Origin: Cryptomeria japonica
Taxonomy: Eukaryota; Streptophyta; Pinopsida; Cupressales; Cupressaceae
Assembly (NCBI RefSeq): GCF_030272615.1
Contig: NC_081411.1
Span: 45,025,517-45,089,516, forward strand
DNA: 64,000 nt
Direction: 5' to 3'
Positions within the stretch are counted from its first letter, which is position 1. Each line of letters begins with the position of its first letter. This document shows, in pieces, positions 22,781-34,241 of the stretch. The notes under the pieces are model-generated. The model was not told the origin of the DNA and did no database searches. It saw only the letters and a program-made list of their open reading frames with translations. The position numbers and the translations under genes were made by a program.

Positions 22781-24457
22781 ACACCTGCGGGTGCTTTTGT
22801 AGCCATATGATTTTGACATCATTGTATCATGATACTTTATTTATATATATGAGATGATAAATTTTTGTGGCAGCTATATGCATGTGTACCTATGTGATGA
22901 GATGTTCTTATGTGATGTATGTTTGATGCTATGGATGCAAATATTTACATGATGAAATGCAATATTTTTGTTCTTTTATGTTTTGAATATGTGTATGCAT
23001 GATGCAAATCTGAATGTATGTAATGCAGATGAATATGATAATGAAAATGTAAATTGTACTAACAGGTGTCATGTGCAAGATGTGATGCAGTTGTGATATC
23101 TATATGTATGTATGACATGCTTATATGTGGTAATGCAGGTGTAACTACATGACCTGCAAACGTTTTTGGTGTGTCATTATACTCAGTCATGTGATAGCAG
23201 GCTACGCAGACTCGAGAAGGGTGATGGAAGTCAATCAAGAAAGGGGGATGAAAGACAGAAGATATGAAAGTGAAAGAGCTTCTTGTGCGTAATCATCATT
23301 GAGCTTTATTATGGAAAGTAGGTTATGACAATCGAGGCATATGTTTGACCCAGAAAGTCATTGTACCTGTTTGCATGGAGACAAGACAGTCACAAACAAG
23401 GAATGCCCTAGTTCACACTAGACTCACAGTGTCCTCATATCCTTGGACAAGTCATAGCATTACTAAGAGACAATCCACAGACAGCAAATACAAATAGGTG
23501 ACGATACCCCATCCTCGCCTTTCTAGTCAAAGACATCCTGGAGATAGAATCTCTAGTCAGAGACATCCCGGAAAAGCTAAAAGACATGTCACCAAAAGAT
23601 AAAATCAAAAGAAAACCAAGACTCGACACAAACATTCACTGTAGTCCTCAAGTTTAGTGTCTCTTGTCACTTGTATAAGTCTTATTTGATCATGGTCACA
23701 ATGTTTACTTTCACAAAAAGGATAGATAGCACTGAACCATAATGTTGTCTGAGTGTGTTGAAAGATTTGATTTGTTGAAGCCCATTGCTGCTGTGTCTCA
23801 TCTGAAACTAACTGAATCCATGAAACTGATACCTTATTGCGGAGAAGACGAAAATCTATTGCGGATTTGTGATGCAAATGTTGCTTTATTGCAGATTGTG
23901 CACGGATAGACTGAAGGAAGCTGGAAGAAACTGCACTCCTTGAAACATGTGATGTTCTCAGTTCCACACCCATCACTAGATGTAGGATTTGCCTTAGCCA
24001 CAGATAGGATCTGATTTATTATGGATGGAAAGGGAGGTTTATTATCAATGGCTAACCAATCTTAGGTAGATCAATAACAAGCCATGATGGGAATGGGTAA
24101 GTTTGTTATGAATGAATAGGTTGTGAGTGTGTGCAAAGTGAAAGGATGAAAGTGAATCCTGAAGGTGGGAGGAGCAATGTCTCTACGCATGGCGCTGGTG
24201 ACCCAGTTTTCACCATGGTACTTGCCTAGGGCACCACCGAAGTGGTTTTCACCGTTGGACGAAATTATTTCTCTTTACTTTTTTCAATTTTTCAATGTTT
24301 TTTGTGTCACAAGGCACCTGTTTGCCAGGTTTTCACCAAGTAACAATTTTTTTGTTTTATAATTTTTTTGTATTTTTGAATTTTTTTTTGATTTTTTTTT
24401 TGTATTTTTGAATTTTTTTATTTTTTTGTATTTTTTAAATTAGGATATTCTGAAGAG
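22781..24457. other. non-coding region between the PMD gene and pol
   Basis: The plus-strand PMD transcript and the minus-strand gag-pol reading frame converge here. No open frame is recognisable. The plus strand near 22750-22780 (TTTGTATCATTTTTGTACC, TTTTTGTATTG) looks like a plant 3'-end signal for the PMD gene and is conserved in element II near 46480. A T-rich tract occupies 24343-24440. Confidence 0.5.
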
Positions 24458-25195
24458 CTATGTGTAAAACCTGCAAAGGTGCATGCTGTTGATAGGATCC
24501 TCCAAAGGTTCACTTTTTGTAGTTGAGAGCTGATATGCACCAGATCTATATGCTGCTGTAATAATGTAGGGACCAAGCTAGTTTGGTTCAAACTTGCCTT
24601 TCTTCTCTCTATCTTGCTGATTTTTAGGATTTTCTCTGAGAACCAAGTCACCTACCTCAAATGTGTGAGGCTTAACCTTATGATTGTAGCTATGACTCAT
24701 TTGTTGTTGGTAAGCCTTGAAATGACTAAAAGCAGTTTGTCTTCATTCATCAAGTAGTTCCAGCTCTTGTAAGTGAGAGACCCTATAGTCTTCATCACTA
24801 ATGATGTTTTGCAAAGAAACCCGTAAAGAGGGTAGCTCGACCTCAATAGGCAAGATGGCTTTAGTACCATAGACAAGTAAATAAGGTGTAGCTCCTATAG
24901 GTGTGCGAACACTTGTGCGGTAGGCCCCAAGTGCAGGATTGAGTTGGATATGCCAATTATGACCAGCATCATCGACTGTCTTCTTTAAGATTTTAAGAAT
25001 TGTTTTGTTAGACGCCTCAGCTTGGCCATTACCTTGGGGGTAATATGGTGTGGAAAAATGATGGGAGATATGGAAGCAGTCATAGAGTTCACGAACATCC
25101 TAATTTTTGAAGGGACACCCGTTATCAGTGATAATGGAAATAGGAATACCGTAGCGGCAAATGATATAGTTAAGGATGAATGTAGCAATATGTTT
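24458..25195 (-). pseudogene. element I integrase, C-terminal part
   Basis: Continues the pol frame after a stop (ACT TGA). It holds the second catalytic aspartate (SIITDNG, about 25110-25125), the catalytic glutamate (PQGNGQAEASNK, about 25005-25030), and the C-terminal FEVGDLVLRENPK and KGKFEPN-LGPYIIT region. A Trp in the last motif has become TAG; element II keeps TGG there. The reading frame ends at 24458-24460. Confidence 0.75.
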
Positions 25196-26173
25196 TCAAG
25201 TAACTTGTGTGAGAGGCATAGCTTCAATCCATTTTTTAAAATACTCTGTGGCAGTGATAAAGAATTTATGACCATTGGAAGAAGGAGGGTGAATCTTGCC
25301 TATGAGATCGAGTCCCCACTGACAAAAGGGCCAAGGAGACGCAAGTGGTTGAAGTTCTTGTGCTGGCGCATGTATGAGGTCTCCATGAATTTGGCATTGC
25401 TTACATTTCTTGACAAACTGATATGAGTCTTTCTCCATATTAGGCCAGTAATATCCAGTCCTGATGAGTTTCTTGGCCAAGGTAGGACCACTAGCATGCG
25501 GACCACATATCCCTTCATGCACTTCTCGTAATGCAATTTGAGCTTCGCCACTTTCTAAACATCTAAGAAGAGTGCCATCTAGACCTCGCCGGTATAGGAT
25601 ATCAGCTAAAATGACATATCGAGAGGATTGGCGAATGAAAGTGCGACGTTGGTTATTTGATCGATCAGGAGGTAAAGTATTGTTACGTAGGTATGTGAAA
25701 ATGGAACCATATAACTCGGATTCGGGACTGACAACGCATAGTGTCTCAGTAGGCATGATCTCATATGAAGGGACCAAAAGGTTATCCACCAAGAACTCAT
25801 AGCGGGTCTCGTTTGGAGGTAGATCGATCAGTGAAGCAATTGTAGCCATGGCATTTGTAGCGTGATTCTGCTCTCTTGGTATCTGCTCAAAATCTATCTT
25901 TATGAAGTGTTGTTTCAGGTCATCCACCATTTGTTTATAAGGCATTAACTTTTCGTCTTTTGTTTGGTAATCATCAATTGCTTGACAGATGACAAGTCGG
26001 GAGTCCCCAAAAACACGAAGCTCCTGGATCTTCCATTGAACTGCAATTCGTAATCTTGTTGTTAATGCCTCATATTCCACTATATTGTTAGTGCAAGGAA
26101 ATAATAAGCGGTATGATTTTGGTATAGAATCTCCTCGAGGAGTTATAAAGAGGATTCCAACTCCTGCCCCATG
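25196..26173 (-). pseudogene. element I second RNase H end and integrase N-terminal part
   Basis: An open run of almost 300 codons. It begins inside the second (archaeal-type) RNase H (NNIVEYEAL, FGDSRLVICQ), passes a linker, and enters integrase: the zinc-binding segment with HEGICGPHASG and CKQCQIHGD, then the first catalytic aspartate in QWGLDLIGKIHPPSSNGHKF and TATEYFKKWIEAM. It is in the same frame as the pieces on either side, separated only by nonsense codons (TAG near 26172, TGA near 25194). Confidence 0.8.
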
Positions 26174-26650
26174 CTATGTGTATGAGCCATCGAAGTATAG
26201 TTGCCATGGCTTCGCATGTGACATTGTCAAAATGGATTCATCTGGAAATTCGAAACTTAGAGGAACATCATCTATCATGGGAGCATCTGCTAATTGATCT
26301 GTGATGGCTTGTCCTTTTATTGCTTTTCTGTCCACATACTTGATGTCGAATTCACTCAGTATCATTACCCATTTGGCTAGTCTCCCAGTAAGTGTCGCTT
26401 TGTTAAGAAGGTATTTCAAAGGGTCTATCCTTGCAACTAACTTGGTCTTATGAGTGAGTATGTAATGTCATAATTTCTGCGAAGCAAAGACCACGGCGAG
26501 ACATGCATGCTCAATTGGTGTGTAATTTAGTTCATATCCCACCAATGTGCGACTGATATAGTATACTGCTTTTTCCTTGCCCTTAGTAATTTGTTGTGCT
26601 AAGAGTGCCCCGAGTGCTGTTGAAGTGGCTGATATGTATAGTAACAGAGG
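26174..26650 (-). pseudogene. element I RNase H 1 end and RNase H 2 start
   Basis: This carries the end of the gypsy RNase H (ISRTLVGYELNYTPIEHAC; WVMILSEFDIKYVDRKAIKG) and then the start of a second RNase H domain (PWQLYFDGSYT, aspartate near 26190). Stops interrupt it near 26468 (TGA after QKL) and 26649. Two consecutive RNase H domains are a mark of the Tat lineage. Confidence 0.75.
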
Positions 26651-27175
26651 CTAATCTAGAACTGGTGGCATCAAAACTGGCAGATTCAGAAGATAATCTT
26701 TGAATATTTGGAAAGCCTGTTGACAGTTATCATCCCATTTGAATTTGATATTTTTATGTAGCAGGTGCTGAAAAGGATTACACTTATCTGCCAGTTGGGC
26801 TATGAATCTTTGGATAGACTGGAGTTTGCCTTGTAAGGATCGAAGCTGACTGATATTTCTTGGTGGTTGCATTTCCAAGATGGCTTTGACTTTTGCTGGA
26901 TCAGCTTCAATTCCTCTTTTGGATACAATGAATCCTAGGAGCTTTCCAGAGGTTACTCCAAAGATGCATTTCTTGGGGTTTAATCTTACTTTGTATTTTT
27001 CCAACCGATCAAAGATGACTAAAAGTATGTCCAAATGTGTATTTTTGTCTATTGATTTTCCCAAGAGGTCGTCAACATAATCTTCCATGGTGACGTGCAT
27101 GAGATCATGAAAGATAGTAGTCATGGCTCTTTGATATGTAGCACCTGCATTCTTTAGCCCGAAAGGCATGACATT
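26651..27175 (-). pseudogene. element I reverse transcriptase, C-terminal half
   Basis: Starts just after a TAG and reads MPFGLKNAGATYQRAM, then the intact catalytic box YVDDLL (27068-27079 codes YVDD), the thumb region (LGFIVSKRGIEADPAKVKAI) and the connection to RNase H. The catalytic residues visible here are all present. Confidence 0.85.
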
Positions 27176-28306
27176 CTAGCAAAAAGTTCCCCACAGACAA
27201 GTAAATGATGTTTTGTGTTGATCCTCGGGTGCGATCCTTATTTGATTATAACCAGAGAATCCATCCATCAATGATAACATGTCATGGCCTGCTGTGAGAT
27301 CAACAATCAGGTCAATATTTGGCAATGGGAAGTCATCTTTTGGGCAAGCTTTATTGATGTCTCTGAAATCTGTACATATTCTGATGCTGCGATCTGGTTT
27401 GCCAACACGTACCAAGTTGGAGATCCATTCAGGATAATCGATTGGGCGTATGAATCCGACATCCAATAACTTCTCAAGTTCTGCTTTGACTAGTAATGCC
27501 ACTTGTGGATGCATTTTTCTTAATTTCTGTTTCACCGGTTTTGCCCCCGGTTTGACTGTCAAATGATGCATTACCAGATCTGGATCTAATCTAGGCATAT
27601 CAGCATATGACCAGGCAAAGTTGATTTGTCTTTCTTTGAAGAAACTTATGAATTTTGACCTTTCAGACTCTGTCAATGATTGAGCTAGGAATATATTGTG
27701 TGGAACCTCTTTTGTACCAATGTTTGTTTTGATAGTCTCCTCTACCAACATGGATGACTTTTCCTCATATGATGCTGGGAGAATGTCGAGCCTTCCATCT
27801 TCGGGTGCCTCAGAGAGGTTTTTGCCCTTAGATACGTCCTTTCTTTTTAATTTTTTGGGGTCAGATAGCACCACAGTGTGGTTTTCACCATAAGACCCTT
27901 GATTTGTTCTTATTTTCACATTTTTGCGACTGGAAGGTCCGACACCCTCACCAAAATATGCCATGCTATTGAGTTCTATAGTGTATCCCACTTTATGGTC
28001 TCCAGGGGGAAGATCATCTCGTATGCCCAGGTATTCAATAAAAGCTTCATCATTTTGGAATGTATCAAATTGTGTAGGCCCTTCATGATCCCAGTCAATG
28101 AGTTGGTGGTGGACAAGGGGAAGGCCGTTAATGTCTTTGAAGTTAGGGGAGCTAAGAGTGAAGATGTGGTTATATTCGGGTATGTCAAGGTAATTATTGA
28201 GGTCATCAATGGCACTCTCCTCATCAGTCTCGATCACAAGTGAATCCAAATTATCATTACTAGCAGTGCACTCCGGGACAGGTGTTCTCATCCTATGTGA
28301 TTTCAA
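27176..28306 (-). pseudogene. element I reverse transcriptase, N-terminal half
   Basis: About 376 open codons with an acidic N-terminal linker and then reverse transcriptase motifs: KPDRSIRICTDFRDINKACP, DDFPLPNIDLIVD, LMDGFSGYNQIRIAPEDQ and KTSFTCLWGTF. It ends at a TAG (27176-27178) where element II has TGG within FFWNIIPFG, so this is a Trp-to-stop change. It is in frame with the preceding protease region. Confidence 0.85.
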
Positions 28307-28342
28307 CCTAGAACCTTGAGACGAGGACTATGTGGAATCCTC

Positions 28343-30259
28343 CTAGGTTGTTTCTTGACCAACTCTGAACTTGTTATAAAATTCCTCTTCTTTTGTGGGT
28401 TCATTTGGCTCTCTGAATATCTCAGTGAGCTCGTAGTCACTGGAAGACTTGTCTAAACACCATTCCCATTCATTAGAATCTGTGGAATAGCGATCCTCTT
28501 GTTGCATTTTGGCAGCTTTGATTTGTAAAGCTTCTTCTGTCCTTTGGGTGTGGACCTTGGAAGTTAAGAAACCAAGTCCTTTCGAGCATTCCTTTTTGAA
28601 GGTCAATTCAGATTGTAAAGGTTCCATGATGCCTTCCTTTCGTAACCCCAGAGGGCTTTTTCCATCATACTCGAATTTTTGTAAAATTTTGAAGCCTTTG
28701 CCATATTTCTCACATGGTAGGTTGATGTGGTCTTGTGTTTCCTCTTCATTGTCCTTGAAAAGCATTTTGTATAAATCTTCCTCTTCTACTTCACCCCATC
28801 TTTGAAAGGTAGTAAGGTCCCATTTGAGCATCATGATGGCTACTTGATTGTTAGGATGTGGTCTTCCATATTCTTTTGGGGAATTCATGACTTGTTGTAA
28901 GTACATGGTTTGATTGAAAGTATATTCCCCCATGCCTTTGTCCTGAAACTTGCCTTTAAGCTCACCTTGTTTTGAGGTCGAGGGTTTTAATGACTTAGGA
29001 TCAATGTATGCCGATGAAGGAATAGCCTCCCGATTACTGGGAATGATGGTCTCAGTCTTTGATTTCAGGTTATTGCAGTATATGAATGGATTAGGATCAT
29101 CGTTAACTGTTACTTCCACTCCATTATGAGGAAACTTAATGCATTGGTGATATGTGGATGGGACTACCCTCATTTCATGAATCCAAGGACATCCTAGCAA
29201 TATGTTATAAGTGAGATTTAAATCTAGAACTTGACAAACCATATCCTTTGTAATTGGCCCAACTCTGAGAGGTAAGGTGACTGTGCCCTTGGATGAACGC
29301 TCTTCGTCATCATATGCCTTAATGGTGATTTGATTTGTAGAATTTACAGCTTTATCATAATATCCCAATTGTGTAATAGTGCTTAATGTACAAATGTTTA
29401 GACCTTCTCCTCCATCTATCAGGACTCTTTTTATTCGATGTTTGTGTATGAAGGCTTCAATGTGTAGTGGTGCATTATGTGGCTGACTTACGGATGCATC
29501 ATCGGCTTCTGTGAAAGTAAGGAAGTATGGAATGGAAAGGTATCCCACCATGGCTTGAAATTGGTCCACGTTCAGATCAGTAGGAACAATAGTATCTCTT
29601 AAGATTTTGTCAAGAATAGCTTTATGTGTGGGAGATATGCGTAATAGCTCAAGGATTGAAATAAGCACAGGTGTCTTCCCTAACTGTTCTACAAGGTCAT
29701 ACTTAGGTTTGGTTGATGAAGAAGCAGTGTTTTTAGTTGGAGCACCTTGCAAAGTGAATTTACTTTGACGAGTTGTAACATGACATTCAGAGGTAGGTTC
29801 TGAAGAAGATCCAACACCTTTTAGGACAATCTTGGGTCTCTGAGTATAATTCTCAGATGCTTTGTCCTTGATGATAATAGTAGAGACATAATTGTCCATC
29901 AATATGTGATTGATAGTTGAATCATAGTTATAGGATGCTCTGGTATAGTTGGTTTGGTCATCTGTGGCTTTAGCTTTTCCCTTGTCATGTTTTGGGAATG
30001 GTTCCTTAAACATTTCATGTTCTTGATTGGATGAATGTCCCTCAATCTCAATGTCACCTCTATCAATGAGATCTTGTATGATGTTCTTCAGTCCATGACA
30101 ATTTCCTGTCTTATGACCCTTGCTCTTATGAAATTCACAATACTCATCATCATTCCACCAATTTGGTTTAACCTTTGGTTCATATGGAGGAAAATTTGGA
30201 ACTGTGATTACCTTGTTTGCCACTAGCTTCTTGAAAACTGACTCAAGTGGTTCTCCCAA
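28343..30259 (-). pseudogene. element I gag end (zinc finger) and protease region
   Basis: A 638-codon open run. Near its start is a single zinc finger of the C-x2-H-x4-H-x4-C form (YCEFHKSKGHKTGNC). A long variable region follows. The protease comes next, with VLIDGGEGLNICTL in place of the usual DTG/DSG, followed by the flap-like region and LTYNILLGCPWIHEM. The C-terminal third is a linker without motifs I recognise. The DGG form could be a family variant; element II has IDGV. Stops before the next piece lie at 28330-28345. Confidence 0.75.
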
Positions 30260-30274
30260 TGGAGTGTACTTCCT

Positions 30275-31983
30275 TCATGATCTGGAAGTTGTTTGAGTAT
30301 TCACTTGATTGTTTGTAGAACTTGATCCAGAAAAAATGAATTTGGGTCGCACTGTGTTGGCATCAACAACACCATCATTGACTGTGTTCTTGTTTTTATT
30401 CCAAAATCTTGGCTTGTCTTTTCCTTTAAAGTCATCTTTGTTTTCCTTGAAAATCTTAATGACTCCTTGTTCAATTAGGACCTTTTCTATTGCTAAGCCT
30501 TTTTCAATAACATCCTTGAAGGTGGACAAACAAGCTTTCCTTAGATCATAGCCAATGTCTTTGTTAACATTTTGGGTGAACATCTCTACCATTTATTTTT
30601 GTGGAATTTCACAAGAGCATCTGCTGGCTAGATTCCTCCATCTTTGTAAAAGTGATGCAAAAGATTCCTCCTCTTTTTGCTTGATGTTGCCAAAAATGTG
30701 ACTGATATGTCTGTCTCTATGTTGTAGGAGAAATGTTGGATAAATGCCTCTGTTAGGTCACCCCATGACTTAATGCCACGTGGAAGTTGGGAGAACCATT
30801 CCATAGCTTGATCACCTAGGCTTTGTGGAAATAATCTCATCAAATATGTCTCTTCTACTGCTACCTCAATGCAAGCTGTAAAAAACTGTCTTATGTGTGC
30901 CTTAGGATCCCCTTTTCCTCTATACTTATCAAATTTAGGTGTCACAAAGTGTGTAGGAAATGCAGGCATTGGAATGCTCTTGTCAAATGGATAAGGACAT
31001 ATGTCTCTCATTGTGTATGTTGGCTTTGGTGTATTTATGTCCTCCATTTTCTTTTGTAAGTCCCTGATTTGTTGCTCCAAATTGCTCTTAGGTGGAGATC
31101 GACTTCTTGGACCATACCCCATGCTTGAGGTACCAATTGGAGGAGGAGCATGTTGCATATATGGATGATATTGATCATACACGTGTTCATATGGAGGAGG
31201 TCTATAATGATGCTATGTATGTGGACCACCTGGTATAGATTCATGTTGAGGAACACCATATCTATTTTGTGCATGTATACCATATTCTACAGGCATATCA
31301 TGTTCTATTGTGTTGCCCCCAAATTTGACATGAGGTTTCCTTGTGTCCAAATTTTGAGCATGCCTTTGAATATCTAATTGCTTTGGTGGTTGATCCTTGG
31401 CATTGGTATGTGATTGAGCATATCTGTCTACATAAGACTTCCATAATGGTCTATGAAGGTAAGTATCATATGCTTGACCATATGTATGTGGGACCTCTGG
31501 TTTTTGAAGCAAAGCTGATGATGATTTAGGTACCATGTGTGGTCCTCTATTTCCTCCACTATTAGGTCTCGTTTGATCCATGTTGGAGCGAGGTTGTTGC
31601 AAAGGTCGATTTTTTATTATTTGAGACATGTCAAAATCATGAGGTCTCTTGGCTCCACTTTGTGCCATCATTTGTAAGAAGTATTGTCTATCCCTTCTCA
31701 TTATTTCCTCAACCAATCGATTGAAATGGGGATTCATAATGGATTCTTCCACATCTGCTGAATGTACTAAAAAGCTGTCCACATTGTCATTTTGTGTAGC
31801 ATTGTTGTTTATAGTGTCCATGTTATCAACATTTGGAATGTTTCTATAGGCATCCATGTCAGGTAATGTAGTATGATCAGAATTGAAAAAGATATCATTG
31901 TCATACTCATAAGAACTCATGTTTGCGGACTCTTGAGCCTCTTTAGTTTCTCTCCTAGATTTTTGAAGATGGGTTTCAACCAT
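30275..31983 (-). pseudogene. element I gag
   Basis: Starts MVETHLQKSRRETKEAQES and carries the retrotransposon gag domain: DICPYPFDKSIPMPAFP, then FDKYRGKGDPKAHIRQFF, YLMRLFPQSLGDQAMEWFSQ and WGDLTEAFIQHFSYN. An in-frame TAG lies at 31213, a frameshift near 30700 (after DISVTF), and a TAA near 30593. The final part (30275-30592) is in the pol frame. Element III has a clear relative (63138-64000). Gag would form the particle and bind the RNA. Confidence 0.8.
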
Positions 31984-32467
31984 GAACTAGGTATTGACCA
32001 AGATGTGTGAGGCTAGATGAAAAATGGAAAGAGTATGGAAGACCAAGAGTTGGATGGAATGTAAATGAATCTGAGGTGTTCTTGCAATGTCCAAAGTGGA
32101 AGACCAAGTATGTATGTATTAGAGCAGGTGTGACTTCCAAAGAGAGGATAGTTTCTCTTGATGAGGTAAGTTGACCTTGACTCTAAGTAAGACCAAATGA
32201 AACCCAAAGGTAAGAAACCTTGATGAGGGACCACTTAGTAAAGTGTTGTTGTATGTAGTGTGTTGACAAAGTATGATGAGGACAAGCAAGTGACCTTTTG
32301 ACTCAAGTTTAGACAAGTGTGAATGTAAAGTAAGATGTGAAGCAATGATGGACTTTGTGAGACCCAAGGACAGGTTGAATGCTAAATGAAACCCTAGAGA
32401 AATGACCTAGGAAGCTCAAGAATTCTGAAACTGACTATGTTTGCTTGTTGGACTGCAATGATTTTTT

Positions 32468-32680
32468 CAATTCTGGGCACAGATGCCCCTATATACTTCA
32501 CAGATGCGGTTTCCTGACACAGATGCTTCTCTGTTTAACACAGACACGTTTCTGAGATTTTTGCCAAGTGTACTGTTGATTTTGTGGACATAGACGCGTT
32601 TCTGCCCTTCACAGACATGGCTAGACAACACAGACGCTATTATGCCCGACATAGATGCATTTCTGCAAATTTTGTGCAAT
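32468..32680 (-). repeat. GCGTCTGTG motif cluster 1 in the gag leader
   Basis: About eight plus-strand units of the form CACAGACGCGTTTCTG (for example CACAGATGCGGTTTC at 32501 and CATAGACGCGTTTCTG at 32590). On the minus, coding-sense strand this is the GCGTCTGTG motif of the PMD intron. Confidence 0.75.
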
Positions 32681-33864
32681 TTTTCTAGTCTGTGAAGTTG
32701 TTTTGTTGTGACCAAATCTGACTCTTTGACTATTTTTCGTGACAAGAGGACACAATGTTAATGAGGACTCAATGTTTGCAAGTGTTTAGACTCAAAATGA
32801 CTCCAAGACAAGTGTGTTGTTTGATGTAAAAAAAATGTTTTGCATACACTTGAAGACACAAAAGACACAATGTTTTGTTGTTTGGTCTTGAATGTTTTGA
32901 ATGTTTAAAATAAGTCAAGCACAATTCTTATGGCTGGCCAAGACAATAGTTGTTGATCCGACATGGGGTTTTACCCCCGAGGCTACGCTATTCAGAGCTG
33001 ATACTTAGATGCTTGACCTCACTGGCTCCACCCTCGGCACTCACTTCTCAGGTCAGCCAAGCATCAATCCCCATGAAAACTCCCCGTGGCGAACTTTATA
33101 TCTCTACTAAGAACCGTATGTGTGTGGGCCGCTACCAGAGATCCGACCTCCTGCCCCAACAACTAGAAGGATTTGGGCTTCTAAAATAAAAAGGTGCTAG
33201 TAAGGGAATCTACTCGTGTGGCCATACATGTGGCACTTTCTGCTCTGTAAATACAGAAGGCTCCCAGCCGGTAGGGGTTATGTCCTACAACTGATCAAAT
33301 AAATTTGATCAAATGGGTTAATGGGGAGACATAGTGTCGGTATGAACTAATCAGCACACATTATCCATAGTTTTCACCATGAATACATTTGTTTATAGTG
33401 GTTCGGAAGAGGTGGGTTTTCCTTGCTACCACTTGGGTCGTTCTCTTCTCACTAGTAGTCCTAATGACCACACAGGAAGACAGGCCCTCTAAAGACTAAA
33501 CAAAAAGAGCTTATTGCTCAAGACACAAAAGACAATGATTCAATTTTAGTGCACCAATTGAAATGTTTTCTAGTCTATGAAAACAAGACACACAATAAAA
33601 ATCTAAAAACCCTTGCCAAGGACCTGCAATAAATAGTTGTTAGTAGTTTGGATTGTTTCAAATAATCACCCCTTCCTGCAAGCACACAAGTTAGGTAAAT
33701 TTTAAACCCAAAAGACTTTGTGAAAATAGGGGCCTTCAACCAAATGATTTAGTTTCCAAGGCAAGCTGCACCACTTTTGTTAGCTAGATTCGAAAATGTT
33801 AGCTCAAAAATAAACCAGATCTGAAACCCTAAATGCAAAAATCAATAAAAATCCAAAATTCAAA

Positions 33865-34130
33865 ACTGGTGAACACAGACATGGTTACCCTCAACACAGA
33901 CATGCGTGAGTGACACATACGTGGTTCTGTAACTCATAGATGCACCTACAAAACACAGACGTGCTTAATGGACATAGATGCGGCTAAAAACATCACAGAT
34001 GCACCTTTACAACACAGACGCGCTTTCTTGGAACCTGCAAAATAAAGTATTGTCAATATCACAGACATGATCCCAGATGTCGCAGACATGCAAGAAAATA
34101 AAAAACGCGATCCGAAAGTGTGCAGACGCG
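33865..34130 (-). repeat. GCGTCTGTG motif cluster 2 in the gag leader
   Basis: About eleven units, such as ACACAGACGTGCTTA near 33954 and ACACAGACGCGCTTTC near 34012, mostly 18-30 bp apart. The orientation matches cluster 1 and the motif reads in the gag sense. Confidence 0.75.
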
Positions 34131-34218
34131 AAAATGTCAAAAATATTGTCGAAAACGTCAGATCTGCAACTTCAAAATACAAAATCTGCAACAAGATGTT
34201 AAATGAAAAAAGGGACAA

Positions 34219-34237
34219 GAGTCCCACCGGGCGTGCT
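34219..34237 (-). other. element I primer-binding site
   Basis: Four bases after the 5' LTR the minus strand reads AGCACGCCCGGTGGGACTC. Element III has TGGCACCCACTGTGGGGC at the same place. The match supports a tRNA primer site with the leading TG decayed; I cannot name the tRNA with certainty. Confidence 0.6.
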
Positions 34238-34241
34238 AAAA

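Larger units (their letters stand above)
31984..34216 (-). other. element I untranslated leader
   Basis: 2.2 kb between primer-binding site and gag with no gag-related frame. It holds two clusters of the GCGTCTGTGTT motif (minus sense) and, between them, a comparatively GC-rich block (about 32935-33300) with a perfect inverted repeat TGATCAAAT/ATTTGATCA at 33292-33311. Such long leaders occur in Tat elements; splicing or packaging roles are possible but not shown. Confidence 0.6.

Noticed and set aside
32950-33189. 79-codon plus-strand open frame in the element I leader
   Set aside because: No domain and opposite to the element's sense; openness is explained by the locally higher GC content.
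33292-33311. Perfect inverted repeat as a transcription terminator
   Set aside because: Hairpin terminators are not a plant nuclear mechanism; kept only as a possible RNA structure.
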